A stretch of 64,000 nt of DNA from Lota lota (Eukaryota > Chordata > Actinopteri > Gadiformes > Lotidae): positions 4,752,724 through 4,816,723 of the forward strand of contig JACYXH010000826.1 of assembly GCA_026745465.1 (NCBI GenBank), in the 5' to 3' direction. The notes under the pieces are model-generated. The model saw only the letters and a list, made by a program, of their open reading frames with translations. It was not told the origin of the DNA and made no database searches. Of this stretch, positions 50,043 through 61,400 are shown one piece after another; position 1 is the stretch's first letter, and every line of letters starts with the position of its first letter. The position numbers and the translations under genes are program-made.

Positions 50043-50613
50043 GTAGTGTATTGTTTAGTGTGTAGCGTGTAGTGTAGTAGCATGTTGCATGTAGTGTGTA
50101 GTGGGTAACATATAGTGTGTAGTAGTGTGTAGTAGTGTGTAGTGTAGTAGCATGTTGCATGTAGTGTGTAGTGGGTAACATATAGTGTGTAGTAGTGTGT
50201 AGTGTAGTAGCATGTTGCATGTAGTGTGTAGTGGGTAACATATAGTGTGTAGTAGTGTGTAGTGTAGTAGCATGTTGCATGTAGTGTGCGGTGGGTAACA
50301 TATAGTGTGTAGTAGTGTGTAGTTACGTGTAGTGTAGTAGCGTGTTGCATGTAGTGTGCGGTGGGTAACATATAGTGTGTAGTAGCGTGTAGTGTAGTAG
50401 TATGTTACATGTAGTGTGTAGTGGGTAACAGTGTGTAGTAGTGTGTGGTAGCGTGTAGTGTAGTAGCATGTTACATGTAGTGTGCGGTGGGTAACATATG
50501 GTGTGTAGTAGTGTGTAGTAGCGTGTAGTGTAGTAGCATGTTGCATGTAGTGTGTAGTGGGTAACAGTGTGTGTGTGTAGTTTAGTAGCGTGTTGCATGA
50601 AGTGTGTAGTGTA
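50043..50613 (+). repeat. 60-bp minisatellite, about 9 copies
   Basis: The unit contains gtagtagcatgttgcatgta, gtgtgtagtgggtaacatat and agtgtgtagtagtgtgtagt. From 50161 to 50340 the period is exactly 60; some units are longer (69-70 nt) through an extra gtagtagtgt or gtagttacgt block. The array gives artefact ORFs on the minus strand (YTLHATCYYTT-type repeats). Confidence 0.9.
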
Positions 50614-52411
50614 AGGCTTGGATAAGCGTCGATATTTTAAATTATGAGAAGGCAACTTGTGGGTGCGCGCACATATGTGTGCGCTAGTATGAATTGTACG
50701 GTGTTCATAGAGTAGTGACAATTCTGAATCCTGCGATGTGGCCTAGGACCACAAAAGCTGGTGAATAATCATCCGACTGGCCACCTATATGATATTATAA
50801 TTTGCAACAAAACAAGAACAGCTTTTAATGAAGAAGCCAAAATAGAAATCACCTTGGCAGCAGTATTTCTCTTTTCATTGAAAGTGCAATGTGGGCTTGG
50901 CGTTTGATAACTCCTCCAGTGAATTCATGACTAATAAAACGCTGTTCTGATATATAATTCAGAGCGAGCAGGCACACGGAACCGCCTCTGTGTGACACGG
51001 TTTCTGATCTGACACAAGAGATTCTCACTTCTCATTTAATCATAATTGCTGGGTAGGCAGCAGAAACTCAAGGTATAGATGTTAGATGTTTGGTCTCCAC
51101 CAGAGAGACATTGAAGTTTAGTTTCGGGCTTGGTGTGGTTAAGTTCAGACTTCAGTAGGACTCTGGTGGAAAGCAATGAATCATGGAAATAACCGCTGGG
51201 GAAGTGTGTTGCACATGTACACAAGCAGTGCACCTGTTCGAGCTGGTAATTCACCAGAAAGTACAGATTTGTATGCTATAAAATGGCCCATTGGTCTATT
51301 TTAAGTGCTGTGCTCAAACTGTTTTGATGGCCTTTCCCCGAATCGAACAGTTATTATCACAGAAGGTTGTTTGTTTTCTACATCTTTGTTGCTGTATAAG
51401 TTTGGTGTTTTGAACTCACTGCAGAATGTTTTAAAGCAGGTAAAGGCCTCCTCTTGCTGATGAAAGGAAAACAGATAACAGATTGACCTTCGGGCAAGCT
51501 CCATTTATAGAAGCTCCGCCCCTAATCCTGATAGCTCACTGACGGACCGCTATCGGATGCGTTCTCCAATAAGAAATTGCAGCCAACTAAAACAAAAACT
51601 ACTAAATATGAACCCCCACTTAAGAAATGAAATTATAAATTATCATAAGTCATATTTTGCAATGATGATTGCACTAGTTAAAAGGCTTTGTTCATTGGGA
51701 AATTGCATTTTGTAATTATTCATAAATTATTCTGATTTCACTGTTTATTAACTTTTGTTAATAGGGAAAAATATATTTTGTAATGGCAAATTGAAATGGT
51801 TATACCGTTATGTTGATAGAGAAATAATATTTTGTAACTGTAACGATCGCGTTGGTTATGGAAATTATATTTCGGAATGATTATGATTACACGGGATAAA
51901 AAGTTTTGTTGAAAAAGTCGTTAACCTACAAGTCGTTAACCTAAGTGCAGTTTAATCTGCATGATTTAGGCATTTAGACACAATTTGATGCCACCACAGA
52001 AATCCATTTGATCTGAAAATCCACAAAACCCCCCACGCCTCGTCCATTACACAAACCACAGTTTCAAAATAAATGTACTAAATAAATTCATAGAAATCCA
52101 TAAAAGAAGACATCTGCTCCAGTCTGGCAGATGGAAATCCTTACCAGTCTCTTCTCTTTGGAATCCAATTTGAGGGTGAAAACCTCCAGCGCTTCAGCGG
52201 AGCTTAGCGGTGCCCACATTGTTGTCACGTCTTCCCACAACTCATCAGTGGCCCCTGGCTCTGAAGAGCCGGCCCTTTGCCTGCGCATCCAGAAACTAAA
52301 TCACGTTTGCTGTGAGATTAGGGGCTCTGCATTACAGCACTGGCATTACGGTAAAGGAATATTATATGACGCAATGTCCAGAAATAGATAAAAAAAAACA
52401 TCTCAAGTATG

Positions 52412-52520
<109 letters not shown>

Positions 52521-52845
52521 GCTGATGTATACCCTCCTCTGTGTGAGAGAGAGAATGGGACAGGGTGACACAGGGGTCAAAGCTGCAGAAGCCTATATTT
52601 CAGTCTTGATATTCCACACTCCCTCCCGGCAGAGGAGTGAGAGCGAGGGGACGTGAACCCAGAAACAGGCTCCTCCTCCCTCCCCAGAGGGAGAGAATAT
52701 GTCTCTCTGCCAGTGATGATGATAACAAGGACTGACTCTGAGCCGTTTGGGGCTCCCGGCAGCTGTTTAGGGGGTGAGGTGATAGCCAAAAACACTTGGC
52801 AGGCAAACACTTGTCAAATGCTTTGAAGTTTTGAAGCAACAGGGG

Positions 52846-52975
52846 CGGCGAGATAGCTCAGTGACGGCTAGGGTTTTGGACACCCAGGCAGAAGGTTCAG
52901 TGTTAAACCTCAGTGTCCCCCGGGCTCCTTGTAAGCGTCGCTGAGCAAGATGTACTTAAAGGATACATATATTCA
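52846..52975 (+). repeat. SINE head (tRNA-like A and B boxes)
   Basis: gatagctcagtgacggctag is a good A-box region, and aggttcagtgttaaacc a weakened B box, about 45 nt apart. The body gctgagcaagatgtacttaa is followed by ctaacccctacctgctcctt-aatgacatgta, the same order as in the SINE at 4638-4850. Instead of reaching the usual tail, the body runs directly into a 45-bp tandem array. Confidence 0.65.
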
Positions 52976-53600
52976 CTGTCTAACCCCTACCTGCTCCTTA
53001 ATGACATGTATCGGTTTTCACAGTCTAACCCCTACCTGCCCCGTAAGGACCTGTATCTGTTTTCACTGTCTAACCCCTGCCTGCTCCTTAAAGTACTGTG
53101 TCTGTATTCACTGTCTAACCCCTGCCTGCTCCTTAAAGTACTGTGTCTGTATTCACTGTCTAACCCCTGCCTGCTCCTTAAAGTACTGTGTCTGTATTCA
53201 CTGTCTAACCCCTGCCTGCTCCTTAAAGTACTGTGTCTGTATTCACTGTCTAACCCCTGCCTGCTCCTTAAAGTACTGTGTCTGTATTCACTGTCTAACC
53301 CCTGCCTGCTCCTTAAAGTACTGTGTCTGTATTCACTGTCTAACCCCTGCCTGCTCCTTAAAGTACTGTGTCTGTATTCACTGTCTAACCCCTGCCTGCT
53401 CCTTAAAGTACTGTGTCTGTATTCACTGTCTAACCCCTGCCTGCTCCTTAAAGTACTGTGTCTGAATTCACTGTCTAACCCCTGCCTGCTCCTTGAAGTA
53501 CTGTGTCTGTATTCACTGTCTAACCCCTGCCTGCTCCTTGAAGTACTGTGTCTGTATTCACTGTCTAACCCCTACCTGCTCCCTAAGCAGTCTCTGTATT
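52970..53600 (+). repeat. 45-bp minisatellite, 14 copies, inside a SINE
   Basis: The word taacccct recurs at 52981 and then exactly every 45 nt up to 53566, giving 14 copies. The unit begins ttcactgtctaacccctgcc and continues tgctccttaaagtactgtgt-ctgta. Outer copies differ (acctgc, aatgacatgtatc, ccttgaag) while the central ones are almost identical. Since 45 is a multiple of 3, all frames lacking a stop stay open, which explains a 237-codon ORF here with a 15-residue repeat. It is not a gene. Confidence 0.92.
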
Positions 53601-55095
53601 CACCGTGGATCACTTATTCTCCTTAGATCTGATTCAGACCAGGTCAAGCCCCTTGATGCCAAGTAGTGAGCATAAACATTTCATAAGCATATGCATGCTT
53701 CTTGCTTAAGTACTTAGTATGACATTAACCCTAACACTAACCCTATTATGGGGTTGTTAAGGGTCACCTGGGAACCGACTGAGGCCGGGGTTGGTGCCGT
53801 CTGGTCCTTTGAGGTAATGGAAGAGGTCTGAGAGCTCACAGCCACGTGCACATACAAGTGCACTTTGATATTTTTAAGTGGACCCGAGCTTAGCCTAATT
53901 CCACAAGACTGGAACCGCCAGGCTTCACATGGCGCGGCCTTCCTACTGATAGGAGGGGAAGACTCCTACTAGTGACAGAGCTGATGTAGAGGTCTAAAAC
54001 TAAAGGTTTGGGGGTCATTTGGACGGAGGATTTACCTCAGCAGAGGTGGCTGTGATCTGTAGGCAGGTACATCTAGCTACAGGATGTGTGTGGCGTGTGT
54101 GTGTTGCCACACAGTGTTCACGTTAAGAGCAATGGGCATTAGAAGTCCTCTAACGGACAACATATCTTGTTTAACATAACAAGTTTTGTGGTGGCACAGC
54201 ACAATCCAAAAGATCCATTCTCATTGTCGTTCTATCATGATGTCCTGCTTTTGCAATCATGGAGATAACATCTCCAAGGACCAGCATGATTCCTCTCACC
54301 TGTCTGGACAGCCTAGACCGTCTGGTTCACCTCCACTTCCTCTCCAAGCAACAGACCATTACTGCTGAATTATGCCCGTGTTTAGGTGTAGGGGAGGGAA
54401 GCGGTTTGGGAATAAAAGAGCCCACCCCAACCGCTCTCTCTCTCCCTCTCTCTGTCTCTATAAAACCGACATGAAAGAGTAACCAAATACTAAAATCAAT
54501 CTAATCTTCGAAACAAAAGGCTAATGCATCCGTTGTTTACGTCTGGGCTGAAACGGACACAATAGGAACCTAAACTCTGCGTGAGCCCACTGGAACGAGA
54601 GGTTTGTACGAGGTGCAGTCCCGGCGGCCTGGTCTTAGCGTTTTGCTTACCATCCCCTAAAAGGCTTTTACTATGCTAACGCTAATGCTTCAGGACTCGT
54701 CTTTCAGCGGTGATCAGCCCCACAGGAAGTGGGCCGTGATGGGCGCAAGCTGCCTGTGTATCGTCGTCATGACAACACTTATGCCCTGTTGTGTATGTTG
54801 TGAAATTGTGCATGCTGAAGTGTTTCCACTGTGCTGGTTTGTGGTATTTCAGCCCAAGTGCATTTCCTTGTCCATTAAACATGTAGGAAATTGTATATAT
54901 GCTATTTTTACCCATTTCCATTGCTGTATTTGTTACCCTACATAATTAATACACCCACTCAACTATAGTCTACGAAATTATAAGTACAGTAATAATTACC
55001 AGGTTTTTAACACTGGGTGATTCAGGAAAATCATACGCACAATAATGTTTACCAACTTAAATATACATGTAGGACGTTCTGCTGCCGTTTTCTAA

Positions 55096-55097
<2 letters not shown>

Positions 55098-55178
<81 letters not shown>
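55098..55178 (+). repeat. (GT)n tract serving as acceptor region, 81 bp
   Basis: About 40 uninterrupted units, ending 5 nt before the exon at 55184. It occupies the position of the polypyrimidine tract. Confidence 0.97.
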
Positions 55179-55179
<1 letters not shown>

Positions 55180-55183
55180 CCAG

Positions 55184-55287
55184 GGTTTGCAGGTGAAGGC
55201 GGACTACGTTCCTCTGCTCCAGTCCCTGGCTACGTACGGCTGGAGACTGACCTGTGTGTTGCCCACTCCTGTCATCAAGACCAAGAG
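55184..55287 (+). CDS. rftn1: Raftlin exon trapped between complementary (GT)n and (CA)n tracts
   Basis: The exon is 104 nt, phase 0 at its start and phase 2 at its end (ag). The peptide GLQVKADYVPLLQSLATYG, WRLTCVLPTPVIKTK matches raftlin 'V..DYVPLL.SLA.YGW.LTCVLPTPV.KT'. The acceptor is unusual: an 81-bp (GT)n tract runs to 55178 and is followed by only cccag before the exon, so there is no normal polypyrimidine tract. The nearest branch-like site is tctaaa at 55091-55096, about 88 nt from the acceptor. The donor gag|gtatcc is followed after 14 nt by a 116-bp (CA)n tract. Skipping this exon would remove 104 nt and shift the frame. Its strong conservation argues that it is a real exon and not a pseudo-exon. 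Confidence 0.9.
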
Positions 55288-55299
55288 GTATCCAGGACA

Positions 55300-55422
<123 letters not shown>

Positions 55423-55472
55423 TAAAAAATGAATATCGCTTTAGGAGCTTCCACTGTGTGCTGCAATATAAG

Positions 55473-55951
55473 TAGGGATGTGCATCGCTCCTTTCAAGAA
55501 CGATTCGATAAGCATCTCAAGACATGGTCCCGGATAGGATACAGCAACGGTTGATTTAGTTTGATTTGGTTCGATTTGGTGCGATTTGATTAAAAAATCT
55601 ATGGGTTTGAATTCGATGTGATTTGGTACGATTTGATTACTGTACTGACCGATAGCGTGCACTGACAAGAGTATTTAGAATAATAAACACCGTTTTCATT
55701 TACCACAATAGTAAGAGTAAAATAAGTACACAGCCTACTGACTAATTATGATATAAGCCACAAAATACAATTGCAAACAAAATGCTAAACTAAAGAACAT
55801 TGTACTTAAACATATGGACATTTCTATTTTCATAATGACCAGGTTCAGAGCGCACAATGTAAATTCAGCATATTTCAAGTATACACTATAGTGTTTACTT
55901 GAAATATGCTGAATATCCCCCGCAACAAAATGGTAAATACCCCTGGGAACA
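55473..55951. mobile_element. Possible decayed DNA element with GATTTGGTTCGATTTGG repeats
   Basis: It starts tagggatgtgcatcg and ends near aacacccctac, giving only a weak inverted match (TAGGGRTGT). Inside are tandem gatttggttcgatttggtgc units and a 52-bp palindrome at 55863-55914. Assignment as a hAT-like relic is only a guess. Confidence 0.3.
55863..55914. repeat. 52-bp near-perfect palindrome
   Basis: Arms attcagcatatttcaagta and ttacttgaaatatgctgaat flank acactatagtgt, itself palindromic. Only one symmetric position pair mismatches across the 52 nt. Confidence 0.9.
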
Positions 55952-57307
55952 CCCCTACAAACATGCAATCATAGTGCCAGGGACGCTGGAAGTGGGGGTG
56001 CTGAGGGGGCTGTAACTGAACCAAAAAAAAACAATAAGAACTTTTGTTTTTGAGAGAAAGGAATGCTTTTTCGTTAAATGGTTGAAATCCACCCTTTTTT
56101 AAATGACATTTGATTTAATTTCAGGACATACAATATATTTTCTGCATGATGCACAAACGCTGAGCACGTTGCTAGGCGTGAACGCGAAGCGATAATGGTG
56201 GGTTCAAAAAAGAATATGATTTCTTCAATAATTGCCCCAAAGCCAAACAGCGCAAACCCACCGTTGAAGCCTTGTTGCCGTACAGTTTTTTTTTGGTTTT
56301 GCCAAGGGAATAAATCTCCTGCTGAGACGTTTCCTCAGTGTGCTGCTTCTCATTTGCACTTGTGTCCTCACTGCATTCTGTCTGTGTGTCTGTGTTATAG
56401 AGTTCAAGTGCCTTGTTCTATTGCTACCCGTAGAGCTTGGCTGTGGCTCAGTCCACAATAAATCCTCCTCTGATTGGGACTAAACCTGCATTCTCTGTGT
56501 GAACTGTCCCTCGCTGAATACGGTGCTGTGCAGCTTTGACCTACAGCAAGTTGGTGTTCAAGTTTGCGGTCTGTTGTAGTGTAAAACTTTCTAAAAGTAG
56601 GGCAAAATGTTGTTGGCCATTCATATGAATACAACCATGAATGATGCGCAGCATTTAATATGACGTCATTTTGTAGACTTGCTCTCAGCACCCCCAACTC
56701 TGACGGACTTCCGCGTGTCTGGGTAGCGCCAGCCCTCACTCGCAGTGAGGAATAATAAGGAAGTACCCGGTAACTTGCGATGGCAAACAGAGTTTGTATT
56801 TCATTTGAACATGTCTCATTTGATGCACTGTTTAATGTAGCAACAAAGGAATATTAAATAAAAGGTTTATGACTCTGAATTTACAATGTTTCACAATGTG
56901 TACAATATGATGTCAGAAAAGTGAGCATACAGAATAGGATCAATCCTTGCCCGGTTAAACAGCTGTGTTCCAGTAATGGCACAGAAATGTTCAGAAAACA
57001 ACCAATAATGAACATGGGTTAGTTTGCTGGCGTTGTTGAACTTGACAGAGACAACAGCCATACAGAAACTCAACATGATACCTTCTGCTGTCCAGACACA
57101 GCGCCATGGGTACGTGAGCAAATAGGGACGTCAAGTTGTGAACTATACCTAACCAGGTCGACCGCATATTGTTGAATACAGTTATGTATCCGAGCTACCT
57201 TTTTAAATTGTGTTTTTAGAATGACTTTAATTCTTGAACAAAACACAGAAGTTCAGGCCTCTTTGCTTGAAAGTGCAGAGTATTTGTAGATCAGTTGCTG
57301 TGTCGCA

Positions 57308-57482
57308 GTTGACCAGTGGCATTTTTCTATTAGCACTTTTGGCCATGCCAAGCCGTACCGTATCGCGCTGATTTGCGTTTTCACTACCAGTTTAAATGCG
57401 CCAAGCTGTGCCAAGCCACGCCCGAGATGGACCTTCTCCGAGGTCGGGCCATGAGCCCGACCCGCCTCCAAGCGGGCTGTGG
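57308..57482 (+). mobile_element. Fragment related to the element at 8.5 kb
   Basis: ttctattagcacttttggcc, ctgatttgcgttttcactac-cagtttaaatgcgccaag and caagcgggctgt match the 8527 element in order (ttctattggcac, ctgatttgcg..., gagcgggctgt). A matching right end was not found. Confidence 0.5.
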
Positions 57483-57706
57483 AAGGTTTAATAGAAGCAC
57501 ACTGCGGTGATGTTAGTTCACTATTCTCTTGCAAAACAAAATCTCTCGTTGAAATATGGCAGATTTCTTTCAAATTAGTCTTGGTCTAAAGACTGGACAT
57601 TGGACAATATTTTAGTTAGCTGTAGCAGGTAATACATATTTTTCTTTGCTCCTAGATATTTCTTTACGTTGATCCACTGATCCACTGTCTACTGTAAATG
57701 AGTGTC

Positions 57707-57810
57707 ATTGACCAGTGCAGCAGTGCAGAGATATTCCAATCTCATGTTTCAAAGCCTCGCTGCGAAATATGTGAATGGAATATCTCTGCACTGCTGCTAC
57801 ACTGGTCAAT
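57707..57810. repeat. 104-bp imperfect inverted repeat (long hairpin)
   Basis: The left arm, attgaccagtgcag then cagtgcagagatattcca (57707-57738), pairs with the right arm tggaatatctctgcactgct-gctacactggtcaat (57776-57810), with a 3-nt bulge (gca/tgc). The loop is about 37 nt. Confidence 0.88.
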
Positions 57811-58404
57811 TCAACTCACTCACTGTACACTGTGAGTCTGTCTGTCTACATTAAGATAGGTTTTAAACAAAATTCTAACAAAATAATCTCACCTACTGCA
57901 GCTTTAATTCCTACAAAATGTTAGTTAATCTGTGATTTGTAATGTTTTCATCGGTTTTCTGAGTGTAGATCTTACATGTGGATCAGTTACGGTCCAGCCA
58001 ACCAATACTTTTGCATCATAAACATTCAAAATCTGTGTTAAGGGATTACATTTTTAAAGAAATAATAACTTTATTAAATCCTTACAGGATCAATTTGGGT
58101 ACTTCTTATATTATGTAATGTTCCAGCGTCCTGAAAAAGGGAAGTCGTACTCAAAAGAGGATCCAAGTCCATGTCAAGCACACAAATGAGGAAAGCAGAA
58201 GTAATTCCCTGCATGTCCTCATCTCGTGTAATCGTACAGTGACAGCTGTTCATTTATCATCATCATCATCCCATACAGATACATGCAAAGTGTTCAACGT
58301 TTGAATACGTCATCTGAAAATAATCGAGCCTAACAGCAGATTTTGTAAATTATTTTAATATATAAATAGTATGGCACTGGAGGAAACTCCACAACATGGG
58401 ACAC

Positions 58405-58411
<7 letters not shown>

Positions 58412-58473
<62 letters not shown>
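58412..58473 (+). repeat. (CA)n microsatellite
   Basis: About 31 units. Confidence 0.95.
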
Positions 58474-58475
<2 letters not shown>

Positions 58476-59107
58476 TTAATAATTGAGGGAATAGGTCCTA
58501 TAATGTGACAGCATCAAGTATACTTTGTTTACCAATTTTAAACTAGATATATATCTAAATACATTTCACTATTCTGGAATGCCGACTGAATGTAAATGAT
58601 GTGCCTACATTCTACTCCTACAAAAAATAAAAAAGAATGCACCATAGTATATACAAAAATAAGGGGAAGGTTTTATCAATAGAAAGCTCACTGTGTCAGG
58701 CTGTATCACACCAATGATCCATACAACCAGTAGTAGTAGCACTTCAACTGAAAAACCAGTTTTCCCATCAATCAGTGCATTGACCACAACACAGCGCTCC
58801 TCGTGTACTCCTGACCGTTTCGGAGCACAGCTGATTAATTACATCTCTATTTTCATCCCAGGGTGTATTTGATGACTACAGTTCCCATCCCCTTCGCTCC
58901 CTCCAGCTCTCTCTTCTGTTCTCCATTTCAAAATGCCACAACACAACAGCGAAACATGACTAATTAATCAGAGTCGGCCTACATTTGAGAACGACACTCA
59001 TATCTCTTTTAAAAAAAAACTATTAACAGAGAGAGAAGCGAACATCTGATGATGCAGCAGATGATCAGTGTACTCCATTAAGCTTTGTTGTCATTGATAT
59101 TTACGAA

Positions 59108-59138
<31 letters not shown>
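59108..59138 (+). repeat. Poly-G run, 31 nt
   Basis: Uninterrupted G after atttacgaa. Confidence 0.95.
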
Positions 59139-59140
<2 letters not shown>

Positions 59141-59869
59141 GGCCGGTTGAACCAAGCGTGCTCAAATGGGTGCCTTCTTTTCTTTCTGCAATGGGTAGTG
59201 ATGTTACAACAGGGAACAATGCAGTCATTTCACTATGCTTTAGGTTGAACAAACTATAAGCCATGTTGTAATAATTGGTGATCAACATGTGAATCATACA
59301 ACTATCAAAGCACATAGTGAATAGGCCAATTAAAAAAAAGGACAGCACAAGTTGAATATCCTAATTGGCAACGCCAATGAATTGATAATTGATAGCTGGA
59401 ATTAAATTATAATAGCTGGCAGTGCATTTATCCTGCTCAAGACCTTATGCAGCTTAAGGACCTTTTACAGTTAGATGGGTAAATCTTCTAGAATATTGGG
59501 GAAAGCATGAAAACCAATCAAAATACATTCTAAAAATGCTGGCAGGGTGGGGAATGCAATGCAGAGTTGGGTGAATAAGGTCTTTTGTCTTTTGAACGGC
59601 AATTAAACTCATACTTTCAGTGCAGTGGACTTTCACAGTGGCCTGAAAACATGATAAAAACAAGTCACAAACAACTGTGATGTGGCTGCACATGGCTGAT
59701 ACAGACAACCATCAATGGGCCGGTTATTAGATAGACTATAATGATAATAACTTCACCACTTTCCTAACTCTGTAATGATTAACATCCAATTTCAATTACA
59801 CTTTGGTCAAAGAAGACCCCAGTGAATACGGATACATGAAGTAGTCTCGTACCCTGGATCCTTCAGCTG

Positions 59870-60870
59870 GGTTTCAAACACCCTTGTTAACCCAACCACA
59901 TAGGAGGGCTCCCTCTTCGGGGTGCCTTCTCAAGGTCTCTTCCCTCTGGGATTTCGGGGAGCTTTTCCTTGTCCTTTAAGAGGGCTTTGGGTTAGGGTGG
60001 TGTAATGTGGCGTCTGTGAAGCCACTTTGAGACTGTCACTGTGGCCCAATCCCAATTCACCCCTTGGCCCTACCACTTAGCCCTACCCCTCCGTTTTGCA
60101 CGTTCATGTGTAGGGCTATCCAAACAATTCTTGTTTGGATAGAGGGTTAGGGCCAAGTGGTAGGGCTACATGGCCCTTTTCATTTCTTTATAACAAGCAT
60201 AACAAAAAGTCGCTAGTATGCTGATCACATTCCACATTTCCCCCCTTTGATGGCACATGAATGACGCCCAAAGTCCAGCTGCTAAGTTGCTGCACTTGTT
60301 ACCGCTCCTCTAATTTCAGTGCAGACTGGCAGGGTAGGAGCGCGGGTTGATAGCCTACAGAGCACCACTATTCTGTCATGAAGTGGCCTGGTAATGAAGC
60401 TGTGTTCTTTTTTAATTGTATGACTTGTTTGATCGATTGATAGCGTGAAACGTATAGGTTGTGAACGATTCGCGAGCGTTCATGCTTTCCTATCTCCATC
60501 AGATAAATGGCAAATGTCATTGTGATAATGCCATAGCAGGGAGGCAATTTGCTGATGACAACAGTAAAAGGATGCCTACAACGCGCAACAGAATCACCAC
60601 AGCTGCAGACAGTAGTGTGAGATTCGAAATGTCCGGCAACAAACTAGTCACGTGTCTACGTAAACACGATCGATGACTACTGCTGACGTAGCAGGGTCTT
60701 GAAGGGTTGTTCCATTTCACAGGGGAAGATTTCAACCACTACCCCTTGTAACTCTGTACCGAGGGGCAAGTCGAAAAACGAGGGGCACTCGAAAAAGAGG
60801 GGTTGGGGTAAAAATAAGAAATGGGATTGGGCCTGTGATTAAAAGCAGTACGAACACAACCAGGCTAACC
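59870..60870 (+). mobile_element. Older repeat 3' end split by the 60044 insertion
   Basis: Sequence up to ctttgagactgtcactgtg (60043) continues, after removal of the insertion and one ctgtg, as attaaaagcagtac. The joined cactttgagactgtcactgt-gattaaaagc resembles a common teleost repeat terminus. That is from memory of such repeats; the exact family is not known to me. Confidence 0.45.
60044..60832. mobile_element. 789-bp non-autonomous DNA transposon with 5-bp TSD
   Basis: The left end gcccaatcccaattc and the reverse complement of the right end gcccaatcccatttc agree at 14 of 15 positions. ctgtg flanks both ends (60039-60043 and 60833-60837). Subterminal blocks are rich in gccctac/ccccty motifs. 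An internal inverted repeat near 60100-60170 includes tatccaaac...gtttggata. There is no transposase ORF. The family is not recognised with certainty. Confidence 0.72.
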
Positions 60871-61206
60871 TGGTTCGGCGAGTGAAGGACTAGGGTGGTT
60901 AGGAACACTACATTTCTGTTGCCTTCGACAAGGCAGTATGCTGGCAAGCATTTAATTCCCTTCCCTTCAGACAAGACCGGCGTCAGCCAAGAGAAGTGTA
61001 CCTTTGTTCCAAAATAGACACTGGCTATTGCTCTTCGACAATTCGAGTTATAACAAGGAAGTGTGTGCACAGAGTCTGACAGCTAATAGACGGTGGAAGG
61101 GGGAGGGGGGGGGGGGGGTGGTTCAGTAAAGGCCTGTAATTTTGTGAGCCGTCCTCACCGTTTCTACTTTAATGGTCTGCAGACTGCTGCTGAGATCTGG
61201 CGGTTG

Positions 61207-61400
61207 GTGTGTGTGTATGTATGTATGTGTGTATGTATGTATGTATGTATGTATGTATGTATGTATGTATGTATGTATGTATGTATGTATGTATGTATGT
61301 ATGTATGTATGTATGTATGTATGTATGTATGTATGTATGTATGTATGTATGTGTGTGTGTGTGTGTATGTATGTGTGTATGTATGTATGTGTGTATGTGT
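61207..61400 (+). repeat. (GTAT)n tetranucleotide microsatellite
   Basis: About 30 uninterrupted GTAT units from 61228 to 61351, with gtgtgt interruptions at both ends. Confidence 0.96.

Noticed and set aside
52846..52920. tRNA gene
   Set aside because: A- and B-box-like words are present, but there is no complete cloverleaf, and a SINE body follows.
52970..53600. CRISPR array or protein repeat
   Set aside because: Units are contiguous, without unique spacers, in a vertebrate intron; it is a plain minisatellite.
53723..53750. Interstitial telomere-like ttaaccctaacactaaccct
   Set aside because: Only about three imperfect units; too short to support a telomeric relic.
60461..61070. ORFs of 71-112 codons inside and beside the 60044-60832 element
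   Set aside because: Too short and unlike any transposase; the element appears non-autonomous.
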